A stretch of DNA of 64,000 bases, taken from the NCBI RefSeq assembly GCF_021184025.1, contig NZ_CP036537.1:4960001-5024000 (forward strand), given 5' to 3'. Under the pieces are notes generated by a model. The model was not told where the DNA came from. It searched no databases and worked only from the letters and a program-made list of their open reading frames with translations. The DNA comes from Rhodopseudomonas boonkerdii. Lineage in GTDB: Bacteria; Pseudomonadota; Alphaproteobacteria; Rhizobiales; Xanthobacteraceae. Positions 41,674 through 51,245 of this stretch are shown here, in pieces (position 1 is the stretch's first letter; every line of letters begins with the position of its first letter). The position numbers and the translations under genes are program-made.

Positions 41674-43116
41674 TTACGCGGGCAGCAGCTTGCCGGGATT
41701 CATCAGCCCGTCCGGATCGAGCAGTTGTTTCAGCGCCCGCATCAATTCGAGTTCGAGCGGCGCCTTGCAGACGGTCATTTCATCGACGCGGAGTTGACCG
41801 ATGCCATGCTCCGCGCTGATCGATCCGTGACGTCGGCAGGTCTCGTCATGAACGATGCGCGTCAGCACGGCGGACTGAGCAACGAATTCGGCGTCGTTCA
41901 TGGCGAGCGGGCGCATCAGATTGTAGTGCAGATTGCCGTCGCCGAGATGACCGAACACCATCGGTCGTATACCGGGCAACGCTGCGGCAACCGCCAGATC
42001 GGCGGCAGCGACGAAATCGGCGATCTCTGCCACCGGCACGGAAATATCATGTTTGATCGCCTTGCCCTCGCGCACCAGCGCTTGCGATACGCTCTCGCGC
42101 AATCGCCACATGGCATTGGCCTGAGCCCTGTCCTGAGCGATCACCGCATCCGCAACGAGAGCTTCCTCCATGGCAGTGCCCAGCGCGCGCTCCAGTCGCT
42201 TCGACAGCGCCATTTCATCATCGATATCGCTGAGTTCGATCAGCACACCCGCTGGCGGCAGCTGTGCGAACGGTATACGGACATCCGCGATCTGTCGCTG
42301 GATCATGGCCAGCGTCTCGCCGGTCAAGAACTCAAATGCCGTCAGGCGATCGCCGCAATGGACCCGGATCACGCCCAATAGCCGCAATGCCGACGTGGCA
42401 TCGACGACTGCAGCAAATGCCGTGGCGCGCGCTGTCGGTCGCGGAAACAGCTTGAGCACGGCGCCGGTAATGATCCCGAGCGTCCCCTCCGATCCGATAA
42501 AGAGATCGCGCAGCGCGTAACCGGTATTGTCCTTGCGCAGCGCCTTCATCCCGTTCCAGATCCGGCCGTCCGGCAAAACCGCTTCGACGCCCAGAGTGAG
42601 CTCGCGCATCACGCCGTAACGTAAAACGGCCACACCGCCTGCATTGGCAGCGAGGTTTCCGCCGATGGTGCAACTACCTTCGGCACCGAGGCTGAGTGGA
42701 AAGAAGAAGCCGGCCTCCTCCGCCGCCTCCTGAACCTTGGCGAGCACGACACCTGCATCGACCGCAATTGTCTGGCCGATCGGATCTAGCGCGCGAATTC
42801 TATTCATCCGCTGTAGCGACAGCACCACCGCCCGCCCCGAAGCGTCGGGTGTCGCTCCGCCAGACATGCTGGTATTGCCACCCTGTGGCACGACGGGCAC
42901 CCGCGCGGCAGCGCAGGCTGCCATGACGTCAGCGACCTCCTGCGTCGTTCCGGGGCGCACAACCGCGGCCGCTTCGCCGCGATACTTGCCCAGCCAGTCA
43001 CCAAGAAACGGAGCCTGCCCAACAGGCTCCGTCAGGACATTCGCAGCGCCGACGATGTCCTTGAGCGTGTCGATCAGCTCGCTGCCTGTACCCACAGTCA
43101 CGTCCCTTTTGTCCAT
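41674..43116 (-). CDS. FAD-linked 2-hydroxyacid oxidase/dehydrogenase (GlcD-like)
   Basis: A 480-aa flavoprotein of the VAO family with FAD-binding-4 and FAD-oxidase C domains. The FAD domain (about 35-215) contains VPQGGNTSMSGGATPDASG and the following GAEGSCTIGGNLAANAGGV stretch around the isoalloxazine. The substrate domain ends with SAEHGIGQLRVDEM, which is the signature of D-2-hydroxyglutarate and D-lactate/glycolate dehydrogenases. It probably oxidises a D-2-hydroxy acid and passes electrons to the quinone pool via a partner. It heads the glcD-dapA-sdr operon; the promoter with the inverted repeat at 43181-43201 precedes it. Confidence 0.9.
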   Translation of the reverse strand: MDKRDVTVGTGSELIDTLKDIVGAANVLTEPVGQAPFLGDWLGKYRGEAAAVVRPGTTQEVADVMAACAAARVPVVPQGGNTSMSGGATPDASGRAVVLSLQRMNRIRALDPIGQTIAVDAGVVLAKVQEAAEEAGFFFPLSLGAEGSCTIGGNLAANAGGVAVLRYGVMRELTLGVEAVLPDGRIWNGMKALRKDNTGYALRDLFIGSEGTLGIITGAVLKLFPRPTARATAFAAVVDATSALRLLGVIRVHCGDRLTAFEFLTGETLAMIQRQIADVRIPFAQLPPAGVLIELSDIDDEMALSKRLERALGTAMEEALVADAVIAQDRAQANAMWRLRESVSQALVREGKAIKHDISVPVAEIADFVAAADLAVAAALPGIRPMVFGHLGDGNLHYNLMRPLAMNDAEFVAQSAVLTRIVHDETCRRHGSISAEHGIGQLRVDEMTVCKAPLELELMRALKQLLDPDGLMNPGKLLPA

Positions 43117-43180
43117 CGGTTCAATCGCGACGGACCCTAATATCCAAACAGCGGACCGGATAATACCAAGTTATCCAGCG

Positions 43181-43201
43181 CCTATAATGGGGTGTTATAG
43201 G
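43181..43201. promoter_or_regulatory. inverted repeat upstream of the GlcD-like gene
   Basis: Perfect seven-base arms CCTATAA (43181-43187) and TTATAGG (43195-43201) flank TGGGGTG in the 103-bp gap between the GlcD-like start and the end of the peptide transporter operon. The AT-rich gap also holds TTGG- and TATTA-like boxes. It is probably an operator for an unidentified regulator. Confidence 0.4.
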
Positions 43202-43219
43202 TACGTCACCGAGACCGCA

Positions 43220-44893
43220 TCATGCCGAAACAAGCGACCGCGGCGCTTCGATGTGAGGCACTGCAGCGACCAGCGCACGCGTATAGTCCGTCTGAGGATC
43301 GGTGAACAATGCGTGGCTCGCGCCTTGCTCGACAATCTCGCCATTACGCAACACGATCGTGCGCTGACACATCATACGGACGACGTTGAGGTCATGGCTG
43401 ACAAACAGGAAGGAGAGATTGTCCTCGCGCCGCAGCCGGTCGAGCAATTGCAGCACGACCGCCTGAACTGACACATCGAGCGCGGCGGTCGGCTCGTCCA
43501 GCACCAGCAGTTTCGGCCGGCAGGCGATCGCGCGGGCAATGCCGATACGTGCTTTCTGCCCGCCGGAAAGCTGGTGCGGAAAGCGCTGCAGCAGTTCGGC
43601 CGGCAAGCCGACCCGGTACGCGCATTCGCCGACCCGCTGGCGCAATTCGGCACCGTCGCGCATGCCAAGCAGCCGGATGAGCGGATGCGCTATGCAATCG
43701 AACGCCGTATAGCGCGGATTGAGACTATCGTTAGGGTCCTGGAATACGATCTGAATCTCGCGCCGTTGCGGCGCGCGATGGAAATCGCGGGCCGAAATCC
43801 TGCTGATGGATTCGCCGTTGAAATTGATGATGCCCTCGCTCGGATCGAGCAAGCGGCAGATCATCCGCGACGTCGTACTCTTTCCCGAACCGGATTCGCC
43901 GACCAGCCCGACGCTTTCGCCAGGCTTGATGACCATCGAGAAATCCGCAATCCCGACGGTACCGTCATCGAAGCGTTTCACGAGCTTCAACACTTCGAGC
44001 AGCGGCGGCGTGCCAGGAGCGGATGCCGGCTGCGGCGGCACGGGCGCCATGGGGGTCGAGAGCTTCTCGTCGGCGGTGACGAGATCCTCGACCCGCGAAG
44101 TCGCGGTCGGCGATGCAGCGACCAGGCGCCTTGTGTAGGGATGCTGTGGCGCGTGGAATAATGTGAGCGCATCGGCCTGCTCGACCAGTTTGCCTTTCTC
44201 CATCACCACCACGCGGCGACAATAGCGCGCAGCAAGCCCGAGATCGTGCGTGATCAGGATAATCGCCATGCCACGTTGTGAGGCGATGCCGGCAAGCAGG
44301 TCCATCACGACCTTTTGCGTGGTGACATCGAGGCCAGTGGTGGGTTCATCGGCAATCAATAGCGCCGGGCTACTTGAGATCGCCATCGCGATCATCACAC
44401 GCTGGCACATGCCACCGGAGAGTTCGTGCGGATAAGCGCTCATGCGCCTTTCCGGGTCTCTGATCTTGACAGCCTTGAGCAGTTCGAGCGCCTCGGCGCG
44501 CGCTTCGCTGGCAGAGATCTTACGATGCGCCAGGATGGCATCGGCAATCTGCTGGCCGATGGCACGGATCGGGTTCAGCGCGCCGCGCGGATTCTGGAAG
44601 ATCATCGCCATCGCCGAACCGTGCATCTCGCGCAGGCCTGCCGCGGTGAGCCGGGTAATGTCGCGGCCACGGAAGGTGACGCGCCCTTGCGAAATCCGGC
44701 CGGCTCTTTCCAGCAGACGGGTGATGGCAAAGCCCGTCACTGACTTGCCGGATCCGCTTTCGCCGACGATACCGAGGGTCTCGCCTTCGGCAAGCGACAA
44801 CGAAATGCCACGCACCGCCTCGACGGGGCCGTGACGAGTGGAAAAGGTAACGCCGAGATCGTCGATATCCAGCAACGGCTTATTCGTCATCAT
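43220..44893 (-). CDS. dipeptide/oligopeptide-type ABC transporter, double ATPase (DppD-DppF fused)
   Basis: A 557-aa protein with two complete ABC domains in one chain, as in GsiA. Domain 1 (about 1-260): GESGSGKSVTGFA, LSGGMCQRVMIAMAI, LLIADEPTTGLDV. Domain 2 (about 295-555): GESGSGKSTTSRM, LSGGQKARIGIARAI, LLVLDEPTAALDV. Each ends with the H-loop histidine (THDLGLAARYC and SHDLNVVRMMC). The start at 44893 (or the next ATG at 44890) lies inside the ATGA overlap with dppC; the long upstream frame is non-genic. It supplies energy to the DppBC permease for an uptake system whose binding protein is DppA-like. Confidence 0.9.
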   Translation of the reverse strand: MMTNKPLLDIDDLGVTFSTRHGPVEAVRGISLSLAEGETLGIVGESGSGKSVTGFAITRLLERAGRISQGRVTFRGRDITRLTAAGLREMHGSAMAMIFQNPRGALNPIRAIGQQIADAILAHRKISASEARAEALELLKAVKIRDPERRMSAYPHELSGGMCQRVMIAMAISSSPALLIADEPTTGLDVTTQKVVMDLLAGIASQRGMAIILITHDLGLAARYCRRVVVMEKGKLVEQADALTLFHAPQHPYTRRLVAASPTATSRVEDLVTADEKLSTPMAPVPPQPASAPGTPPLLEVLKLVKRFDDGTVGIADFSMVIKPGESVGLVGESGSGKSTTSRMICRLLDPSEGIINFNGESISRISARDFHRAPQRREIQIVFQDPNDSLNPRYTAFDCIAHPLIRLLGMRDGAELRQRVGECAYRVGLPAELLQRFPHQLSGGQKARIGIARAIACRPKLLVLDEPTAALDVSVQAVVLQLLDRLRREDNLSFLFVSHDLNVVRMMCQRTIVLRNGEIVEQGASHALFTDPQTDYTRALVAAVPHIEAPRSLVSA

Positions 44894-45741
44894 CACGTAC
44901 GCTGTCTCGGATCGAGGATATCGCGCAGCCCGTCGCCGAGCAGATTGAAGCAGAGCACGGCGAGCATCAGCGCAAGGCCGGGATAGGCGACCAGCCACCA
45001 TTTGCCAGTGGAGATAAAGCGTGCGCCTTCGGCAACCATGATGCCCCATTCCGGCGTCGGCGGCTTGACGCCTAGACCGATGAACGACAGGCCTGCCGCG
45101 TTGATGATCGCCCAGCCAAGATTGAGCGACATCTGCACCACCATCGCAGGCAGAACATTGGGGAGCAGGAAGCGCAGCACAACGGAGACGTGGCTGTCGC
45201 CGCATGCACGTGCGGCCTCGACCCAGCCGATGTTACGTCGAACATTCACCTCGGCGCGCGCGAAGCGAATATAGAACGGTAGATTGATGATAGCAGTGGC
45301 GATCACGATGTTCTCGACCCGGTTGCCGAGCGCAGCGACCATTGCCATGGCGAGAACGAACAGCGGGAATGCCATCAGCACATCGACGAAGCGCCCGACG
45401 AAGCGATCAAGCCTGCCGCCGACATAACCGCATAACGCACCGACCACGGCGCCGATGGCGAAGGAAATCCCCACCGCCGAGACTGCGATGGCAAGATCGA
45501 GTTGCGCAGCGACGATAATCCGGCTGAATACGTCGCGTCCTAGCTGGTCGGTGCCGGCCCAATGCGCAGCGCTCGGCGGCATCAGGGCGTTCTGGACATT
45601 CGATGCAATGGGATCATATGGCACGATCCACGGCCCGAATATGCCGAGAAAAATCAACACCGCGGCGCCGAAGGCGGCAAGGCCGGTGACCGGGTTGCCA
45701 CGCAGGATGAAGGCGGCGTGCTGAAGTGTAGCGCTGCTCAT
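44893..45741 (-). CDS. dppC: peptide/nickel-type ABC transporter permease (DppC-like)
   Basis: Inner-membrane permease, 282 aa, with five to six hydrophobic segments. The family's cytoplasmic loop FYIRFARAEVNVRRNIGWVEAARACGDSHV contains the EAA-type Ala-Gly-Asp coupling motif (residues about 155-184). N-terminal periplasmic text QLGRDVFSRIIVAAQLDLAIA is typical of DppC. Its start overlaps the dppB stop and its stop overlaps the ATPase start, so all transporter genes are tightly packed. Confidence 0.93.
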   Translation of the reverse strand: MSSATLQHAAFILRGNPVTGLAAFGAAVLIFLGIFGPWIVPYDPIASNVQNALMPPSAAHWAGTDQLGRDVFSRIIVAAQLDLAIAVSAVGISFAIGAVVGALCGYVGGRLDRFVGRFVDVLMAFPLFVLAMAMVAALGNRVENIVIATAIINLPFYIRFARAEVNVRRNIGWVEAARACGDSHVSVVLRFLLPNVLPAMVVQMSLNLGWAIINAAGLSFIGLGVKPPTPEWGIMVAEGARFISTGKWWLVAYPGLALMLAVLCFNLLGDGLRDILDPRQRT

Positions 45742-46769
45742 CCGATCGAGATCCTGGGGTCAGCAATGCCGTAGAGCACGTCTACGACCAGATTGACGAT
45801 GACGAAGACCGAGGCCATCAGCAGCACAAACCCCTGCACGGGCGCATAGTCGGACGACAGCAAGGCATCGAGCGCATAAGAGGCGACTCCCGGCCAGGAG
45901 AAGACCTTTTCCACCAGCACATTGGCGCCGAGCATGGTCGAAAACACGATGCCGGCAATGGTGATGACGGGCAGGATGGCGTTGCGCAGCGCATAAGTAA
46001 CGATAATACGCCACCACGACAGGCCGACCGAACGCGCGGTGCGGACGAAATCGCTCCCGAGCGAGGCCAGCATCGAGGCGCGCGTGATCCGCGCGAGCGG
46101 CGCGATGACGAACAGCGCCATCGTGCAAGCCGGCAAGATCAACTGCTTGAATGCCGCCCACCAGCCGTCCCAATCGCCAGCGCTTGCAAAGTCAATCAGC
46201 AGGAAACCGGTATGTGCCGGCGGCAATGTGGTGAAGATATCGACGCGCCCAGTGGGATCGGGCGAAACACCAAGAAGATAGTAGAAGATGTAGATCAGCA
46301 GCAAACCCGACACGAAAGTCGGCACGCAAACTCCCAGCGCACAGAACAGTCGGACACCATGGTCTATCAGCGATCCGGGTCGTAGCGCTGCGATGACACC
46401 GAGTGGAACCGCAAAAATGAGCGCCAGAACGAGAGCCGAGAAGGTTAGTTCGAGTGAGGCAGGTAGGCGCTCACGTAGATCCTTGGTGACCGCCTGGCCC
46501 GTCATCAGCGAACGACCGAGATTGCCACGGCCGACATCATACAGATACAGCGCAAGCTGGGTTGGCACCGGTTTGTCGAGACCCATCTGCTTGCGGATCG
46601 TCTCGATTTCCTCTTTGCCAGAGTTGGGGCCGGACGCGAAAAACACTGCCGGATCTCCCGGTAGCACCCGCATCAGCAGGAAAGTCAGAACAAGCACGCC
46701 AAACAGCGCGGGCAACGACGAAGCAAAACGCACAATGGCGCGCCTTGCGGTCGAGACCAGCAACGTCAT
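45738..46769 (-). CDS. dppB: peptide/nickel-type ABC transporter permease (DppB-like)
   Basis: Inner-membrane permease, 343 aa. It has the DppB N-terminus (RVLPGDPAVFFASG, near residue 35) and the coupling loop RASMLASLGSDFVRTARSVGLS (about 228-249). Six hydrophobic segments. It forms the translocation pathway with DppC and lies 115 bp after the binding-protein gene, a gap long enough for a small secondary structure or promoter but none is obvious. Confidence 0.93.
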   Translation of the reverse strand: MTLLVSTARRAIVRFASSLPALFGVLVLTFLLMRVLPGDPAVFFASGPNSGKEEIETIRKQMGLDKPVPTQLALYLYDVGRGNLGRSLMTGQAVTKDLRERLPASLELTFSALVLALIFAVPLGVIAALRPGSLIDHGVRLFCALGVCVPTFVSGLLLIYIFYYLLGVSPDPTGRVDIFTTLPPAHTGFLLIDFASAGDWDGWWAAFKQLILPACTMALFVIAPLARITRASMLASLGSDFVRTARSVGLSWWRIIVTYALRNAILPVITIAGIVFSTMLGANVLVEKVFSWPGVASYALDALLSSDYAPVQGFVLLMASVFVIVNLVVDVLYGIADPRISIG

Positions 46770-46884
46770 ATCAGAGTCCCATAAATACGATGGCTGCCAT
46801 GACAGTCACGACCACAGCCGCTATGCTTCCAAAGATGAAACGCTGCGATGCAGCGTCTCATTGCGCAGATGGGCGGGAATACGC

Positions 46885-48513
46885 TCATTTCCGGCTGAGG
46901 TCCCGATAGTCGACCTGACGGTGAAATTGATAGGTATAGCCCGTGATGTTCGAGGCCATGACCGCATCCTGGCTCGGTTGCCATAGCGGGATTTGCGGCA
47001 TCAGGTCGAAATTCATGGCGTTGAGTTTCTTGCCATCTTCCTCGTACTTCGCTTTGTCGGTCTCGAAACGCGCCTTCTGCGCCAGCGCGGTCAGGTCCGG
47101 ATTGTCGATCGACGAGTAATTCCAGCGCTGATTGCCAGTATAGAAATTTCGATAGAAGTAGTCGGTGGACGGCAACCAGGCGACAATGCCTTCGGCGAAG
47201 AACGGCACTTTCTTTTCAGTGATCTGCGTCGACATCTGCGCGTCCGGCAGCTTCTGGATATCGACCTTGATACCGATCTTGCCGAGCGACTCCTTCAGCA
47301 ATGCAGCCACAGGCTCTGCAGTCGCAGACTGGCCGACATTGAAGCTAAAGGTCGTAGAAAATCCGTCCGGATAACCAGCCGCCTTGAGATACGCCTTCGC
47401 CTTGTCGAGATCGAGCTTGATCGGTTGTGGGATCGGGAACGCGCCGCTTGGCGGCTTGCCATCGGCCCAGTTCGCGTTGGCAAGCAGCAGGCCGCGGCCG
47501 AACAAGGCCGCCTTGAACATGTCGTCATAAGGCAACGCGTAGGCGATGGCACGCCGCACATCCGCATTGTCGAAGGGTGGCATCTTGTTGTTCATCGAGA
47601 TGAAGGTGATCGCGTTATATTGCGGCGTTGAAATCACCTGCAGCTTGCCCTTGGCCTCAAGCGCCTGCGCGTCGCTGGCCTGTAGATCGATGACGATATC
47701 GGCATCGCCCTTTTCGACCAGACTGGCGCGGGTGGCCGGCTCCGGCACCGACTGCACGATCAGACGCCTGAAGAAGGCCTGCTTGCCGTCGGGACCGCGA
47801 TTCCAGGCATCGTTGCGCTTCAGGATGACCTGCTCGCCCGGCTTGAACTGCTCGATGATATAGGCGCCACTGCCAGCCGTGTTTTCCTTCAGCCACTTCT
47901 CTGCCCACGGATCATCCTCGGTGGCATGGGCCTTGGCGAGTTTTGAGTTGATGATGATCGGATAGACCGTAGCAAGGTTTGGCAGCGCCAGCTTATCAGG
48001 TTGCGGCAATGTCACTTCGATGGTGAGCGGATCGATGACCTTGAACTGACTCGCATCGGTCATCGAGCCAGTCAGGAGCTGCGCCTTTCCGAGAATCTTG
48101 GCGGTGACCACTCGATCCAGTGACCACTTGACGTCTTCGGCGGTAACCGGAGCGCCGTCATGGAACTTGGCATCCTTACGCAGCTTGAAAGTGATCTTCA
48201 AACCGTCCGGGCTGACATCGAACGATTCGGCGAGCTCGCCGCGGATGCTGTCGAGATCGAACACCCACTTGCCGTTCATCTGCTTGCGACCGAATGACAC
48301 CAGACGATCATAGGTCGACAGACTGACCGCGAAAGCCTCACGGGTCGAACCGGGAATGTTGGGATCAAGCGTATTGACAGCAGCGCCTGTCAGGTATCGC
48401 AGCGTCTCAGCGCGTGTTTGCGCGTGAGCGGAAGGGACATCACTTGCGATCGCCAAGGCCACGCACGCGGCCACGACCCAAATACGCTTTGAATGTACAA
48501 TGCTCATCAACAA
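46885..48513 (-). CDS. peptide/opine-type ABC transporter binding protein (DppA-like)
   Basis: Periplasmic receptor, 542 aa, SBP_bac_5 family. The signal peptide is RIWVVAACVALAIASDVPSAHA (cleavage near residue 31). Landmarks: LAESFDVSPDGLKITFKLRKDAKFHDGAPVTAEDVKWS-type block (around 93-130) and a C-terminal YTYQFHRQVDYRDLSRK tail. The same tail (YTYWFHRQVDFRDLRRK) ends the partial receptor at the right edge, so the two receptors are paralogous. The gene heads a dppABC-ATPase set. Located between the hydantoinase cluster and the GlcD-like operon, it may import N-carbamoyl amino acids, hydantoins or peptides; specificity is not readable. Confidence 0.91.
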   Translation of the reverse strand: MLMSIVHSKRIWVVAACVALAIASDVPSAHAQTRAETLRYLTGAAVNTLDPNIPGSTREAFAVSLSTYDRLVSFGRKQMNGKWVFDLDSIRGELAESFDVSPDGLKITFKLRKDAKFHDGAPVTAEDVKWSLDRVVTAKILGKAQLLTGSMTDASQFKVIDPLTIEVTLPQPDKLALPNLATVYPIIINSKLAKAHATEDDPWAEKWLKENTAGSGAYIIEQFKPGEQVILKRNDAWNRGPDGKQAFFRRLIVQSVPEPATRASLVEKGDADIVIDLQASDAQALEAKGKLQVISTPQYNAITFISMNNKMPPFDNADVRRAIAYALPYDDMFKAALFGRGLLLANANWADGKPPSGAFPIPQPIKLDLDKAKAYLKAAGYPDGFSTTFSFNVGQSATAEPVAALLKESLGKIGIKVDIQKLPDAQMSTQITEKKVPFFAEGIVAWLPSTDYFYRNFYTGNQRWNYSSIDNPDLTALAQKARFETDKAKYEEDGKKLNAMNFDLMPQIPLWQPSQDAVMASNITGYTYQFHRQVDYRDLSRK

Positions 48514-48634
48514 TGTCCCCGTCTGTTACATTAGGCAGCAGCTGCAATCCTTGAAATCGAAGCAATAGACATGCCAACACCGCGTCGCATCGCCATAAAA
48601 ATCCTGCGCCCCATGCGCGGCATCGACGCACCTC

Positions 48635-50068
48635 TTACGTGCTGCTCTCAGCTGTCTCCTCGGCGTGCCATACGACTGCCTGCGGAACGTCATAGGCGCT
48701 GAACGAAGCCCAATACTTGTCGATATCGGCGCGAAACAAGCCGCGTGTCAGACCGCTCACCAGCTTCGGCACTGCGGTTGTCATGGCATTGATCGACGAG
48801 CCCGACGGCCCGAAGCTCATGGTGGACGCAATGGCGAAGAGATGGATATTGCCAATCCAGGGCGTATGTCCCTCCACGCGCTCGCAAAGCGCGTAGTCGT
48901 CGGCAAGATACGGGAATTGTGCGAGCCGCTCGCTCTGCTCGTTTGCCGGCGGCCGGTAACGATCGACCCAGCGCGCGATATTGTCGGCGCAGCGCATCAA
49001 TTCCGAGCGCTTTGTGAAATCCATTTCGATGCCGGTGCCGCAGATGACAAGATCCGCAACAACGGCGCCGCGCGATGTCTGAAGCACTACGCCATCCGCT
49101 GTCTCGCGCGCGGACTCGATCTGCACACCCTCCTGCAGATCGAAGGCAGCGTGACGCGCACAACGATCATAGGTGGGCTGCGGAAATGCCTCGCGCATTT
49201 CGAGGATGGCGCGCATGAAACGCCATCGCCATGCATCATCGAGATCGGAAAAATGGCGCAGGAAGCCGCGGAACGTCAACCAGCGATAAGGCTGGACCAA
49301 TTGAATGGCAGCGCGCCGGCAAAGCAGATGAACCGCGGCAGCACCGTGTTCGAGCGCCGTCGCCGCATTGTCGAACGCAGATGCGCCGGCGCCGATCACC
49401 GCGACGCGCCGACCGCGCAGGCTGGCGAAATCGATAGGCGCGGCAGAATGAACGCAACGCTCGGCAGACAGATGCCGTAGCGGCTCCGGAATGCTCCAGT
49501 CGCCCATGCCTTCCTGCCCGGTGGCAAGCACCAGTTTGCGCGTGTAGATGCGCTCTTCTCCACGCGACGTGCGCATCGTGACCGCCAACAGGCCGTGATC
49601 GGCAGGTGCAATATCGGTCACCTCGCAGCTGTTGCGCACCGGGAGATCGAGCACGCGGCGGTACCAGAGCAGATATTCTGCCCAGTTCTCGCGCGAGATC
49701 AGATTGAGATCGCGCCAGCTTTCAGTGCCAAACTTCGCTTCGTGCCATGACTGATAAGTCAGCGACGGAATATCCAGGTCGGGGCCTGTGTAATCTTTCG
49801 GGCTGCGCAACGTCGGCATGCGCGCATAAGTAAGCCATGGGCCTTCGCGGCCTTCCTCGGCCTTATCCACGACGAGAACGTTCTTCACCAGAGAACGCCC
49901 GAGCGCAAAAGCGATGGCGAGCCCTGATTGTCCACCACCGACGACCAGCACGTCCAGTGCAGGCTGGCCGTCCGGCCCGACGACCGGCATCAGCCATGGC
50001 ATCGATGGATGGGCAGTCTTGGCGAGATCGGCCTGGACGAGCGCAGAGAGAGCACTGAGATCGTTCAT
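48635..50068 (-). CDS. flavin-dependent monooxygenase / FAD-NAD(P)-binding oxidoreductase
   Basis: A 477-aa FAD protein of the Baeyer-Villiger / flavin-containing monooxygenase kind. A first Rossmann motif is VLVVGGGQSGLAIAFALG (about 40-57) and a second VAVIGAGASAFDNAATAL (about 220). The region LVLATGQEGMGDWSIP lies between them. The start at 50068 has GAGGGG eight bases upstream; an earlier start at 50143 lacks one. It diverges from the LysR gene, with a palindrome between. Substrate unknown; the FxGxxxHxxxW signature of classical BVMOs is not seen, so it could also be a related N-hydroxylase. Confidence 0.83.
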   Translation of the reverse strand: MNDLSALSALVQADLAKTAHPSMPWLMPVVGPDGQPALDVLVVGGGQSGLAIAFALGRSLVKNVLVVDKAEEGREGPWLTYARMPTLRSPKDYTGPDLDIPSLTYQSWHEAKFGTESWRDLNLISRENWAEYLLWYRRVLDLPVRNSCEVTDIAPADHGLLAVTMRTSRGEERIYTRKLVLATGQEGMGDWSIPEPLRHLSAERCVHSAAPIDFASLRGRRVAVIGAGASAFDNAATALEHGAAAVHLLCRRAAIQLVQPYRWLTFRGFLRHFSDLDDAWRWRFMRAILEMREAFPQPTYDRCARHAAFDLQEGVQIESARETADGVVLQTSRGAVVADLVICGTGIEMDFTKRSELMRCADNIARWVDRYRPPANEQSERLAQFPYLADDYALCERVEGHTPWIGNIHLFAIASTMSFGPSGSSINAMTTAVPKLVSGLTRGLFRADIDKYWASFSAYDVPQAVVWHAEETAESST

Positions 50069-50229
50069 CACGCACGCCCCTCGCAGCATCGATATCGCGC
50101 GCCGCAGCGCGCGGCAGAAGGACTTGCATGCAAGCGGCGACAATCACCGCGCCAGACGAAACCAATCGCGCTCACGCTCTCTCCACTTCGTTCAATCCGG
50201 CACGAGAAGAGTAGCAAAGCAATGCCAGA

Positions 50230-50248
50230 ACGAAATATACTATTTCGT
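50230..50248. promoter_or_regulatory. inverted repeat, candidate LysR binding site
   Basis: ACGAAATATACTATTTCGT has perfect eight-base arms around TAC, inside the 262-bp gap between the divergent monooxygenase and LysR genes. It is AT-rich and symmetric, the usual site for LysR-type regulators. A second palindrome, CTTGCATGCAAG, lies at 50123-50134 nearer the monooxygenase. Confidence 0.45.
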
Positions 50249-50330
50249 CCGACACTCATAATCAGCGGTTATGGGGAACGGCAGGACAGTGTGACGACCG
50301 CCACATCTCATCTTGCACCGGGAAACGAGC

Positions 50331-51245
50331 ATGCGCCTAAACTTGCGGCAGATTGAAGTATTTCGCGCCATCATGATCACAGGCTCGATCAGCGGAGCGG
50401 CGCGATTGCTCTCGGTATCCCAGCCCGCCATCAGTCGCCTACTCGCCTATACGGAGGACGGACTGAAGTTGCAGTTGTTCGAGCGCGTACGTGGCCGCGT
50501 TCAGCCAACGCCCGAAGCACGACGCCTGTTTGCCGAAGTCGACGAAGTGCATCGTGGCGTCCTGCGCATCAATGATCTTGCCGATGAATTGCGCGCCCAT
50601 GGCACAGGTTCGGTTCGGGTTGTCGCGAGCCCGAGCGCTGGCCACAGCATGGTTCCGGACGCCGTCGCTAAACTGCGCCGGCGTTTCTCCGATCTCAAGG
50701 TGGAATTCGAGAGCCTGACGCTGCAGGAAATCATTGCGCGGGTGGCCACCGCACGCGCCGATCTTGGCATCTCAGTTCTGCCGGTGGACGAGCCGACCGT
50801 CAATGTCGAGGTCATCGCTGAGGGATCCCTCAACGTCGTCGTGCCCTCGAACCATCCATTGGCGAAGCAACGGAGCATCCGCGCCCGTGAGCTTGCGCCT
50901 TATCCGCTGATCGGCTTCGGCGACCAGACTCCCTATGGCCATATCGTCGCAAAGGCACTGGCGACAAGAGCCGAGCCGATCCGCGTCGCCACTGTGGTGC
51001 GTTTTACACCCGATGCTTGCGCCATGGTGCGATCCGGCGCGGGCATTGCCGTCGTCGACGAGTTCGTCCTGCGCGGCCAGGCCTGGCCCGATCTGGTATC
51101 CCGGCCACTCGCACCGCGAACCACTATGAAAGCCTATCTGCTCACACCGCGGTTCGAGCCGCTGTCGCGCAACGCTGCAGCACTCGCACAGATTCTCCGC
51201 GGCAAGACCGGGCCTACGCGCGAGCGCAAGACTGCGGCGACATGA
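50331..51245 (+). CDS. LysR family transcriptional regulator
   Basis: A 304-aa LTTR. The N-terminal winged helix (residues 1-60: LRQIEVFRAIMI, then ISGAARLLSVSQPAISRLLA) is complete. The C-terminal ligand domain (about 90-295) has the periplasmic-binding-like segments VRVVASPSAGHSMVPDAVA and NVVVPSNHPLAKQRSIRARE. The ATG at 50331 is preferred over the TTG at 50313. It is divergent to the monooxygenase gene and convergent to, and abutting, an SDR gene (stop 51245 beside 51246). Likely controls the monooxygenase and perhaps the nearby transporter. Confidence 0.9.
   Translation: MRLNLRQIEVFRAIMITGSISGAARLLSVSQPAISRLLAYTEDGLKLQLFERVRGRVQPTPEARRLFAEVDEVHRGVLRINDLADELRAHGTGSVRVVASPSAGHSMVPDAVAKLRRRFSDLKVEFESLTLQEIIARVATARADLGISVLPVDEPTVNVEVIAEGSLNVVVPSNHPLAKQRSIRARELAPYPLIGFGDQTPYGHIVAKALATRAEPIRVATVVRFTPDACAMVRSGAGIAVVDEFVLRGQAWPDLVSRPLAPRTTMKAYLLTPRFEPLSRNAAALAQILRGKTGPTRERKTAAT

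Noticed and set aside
44894..45205. N-terminal extension of the double ATPase frame
   Set aside because: It is the shadow of dppC; the ABC domain begins after the ATG at 44893.
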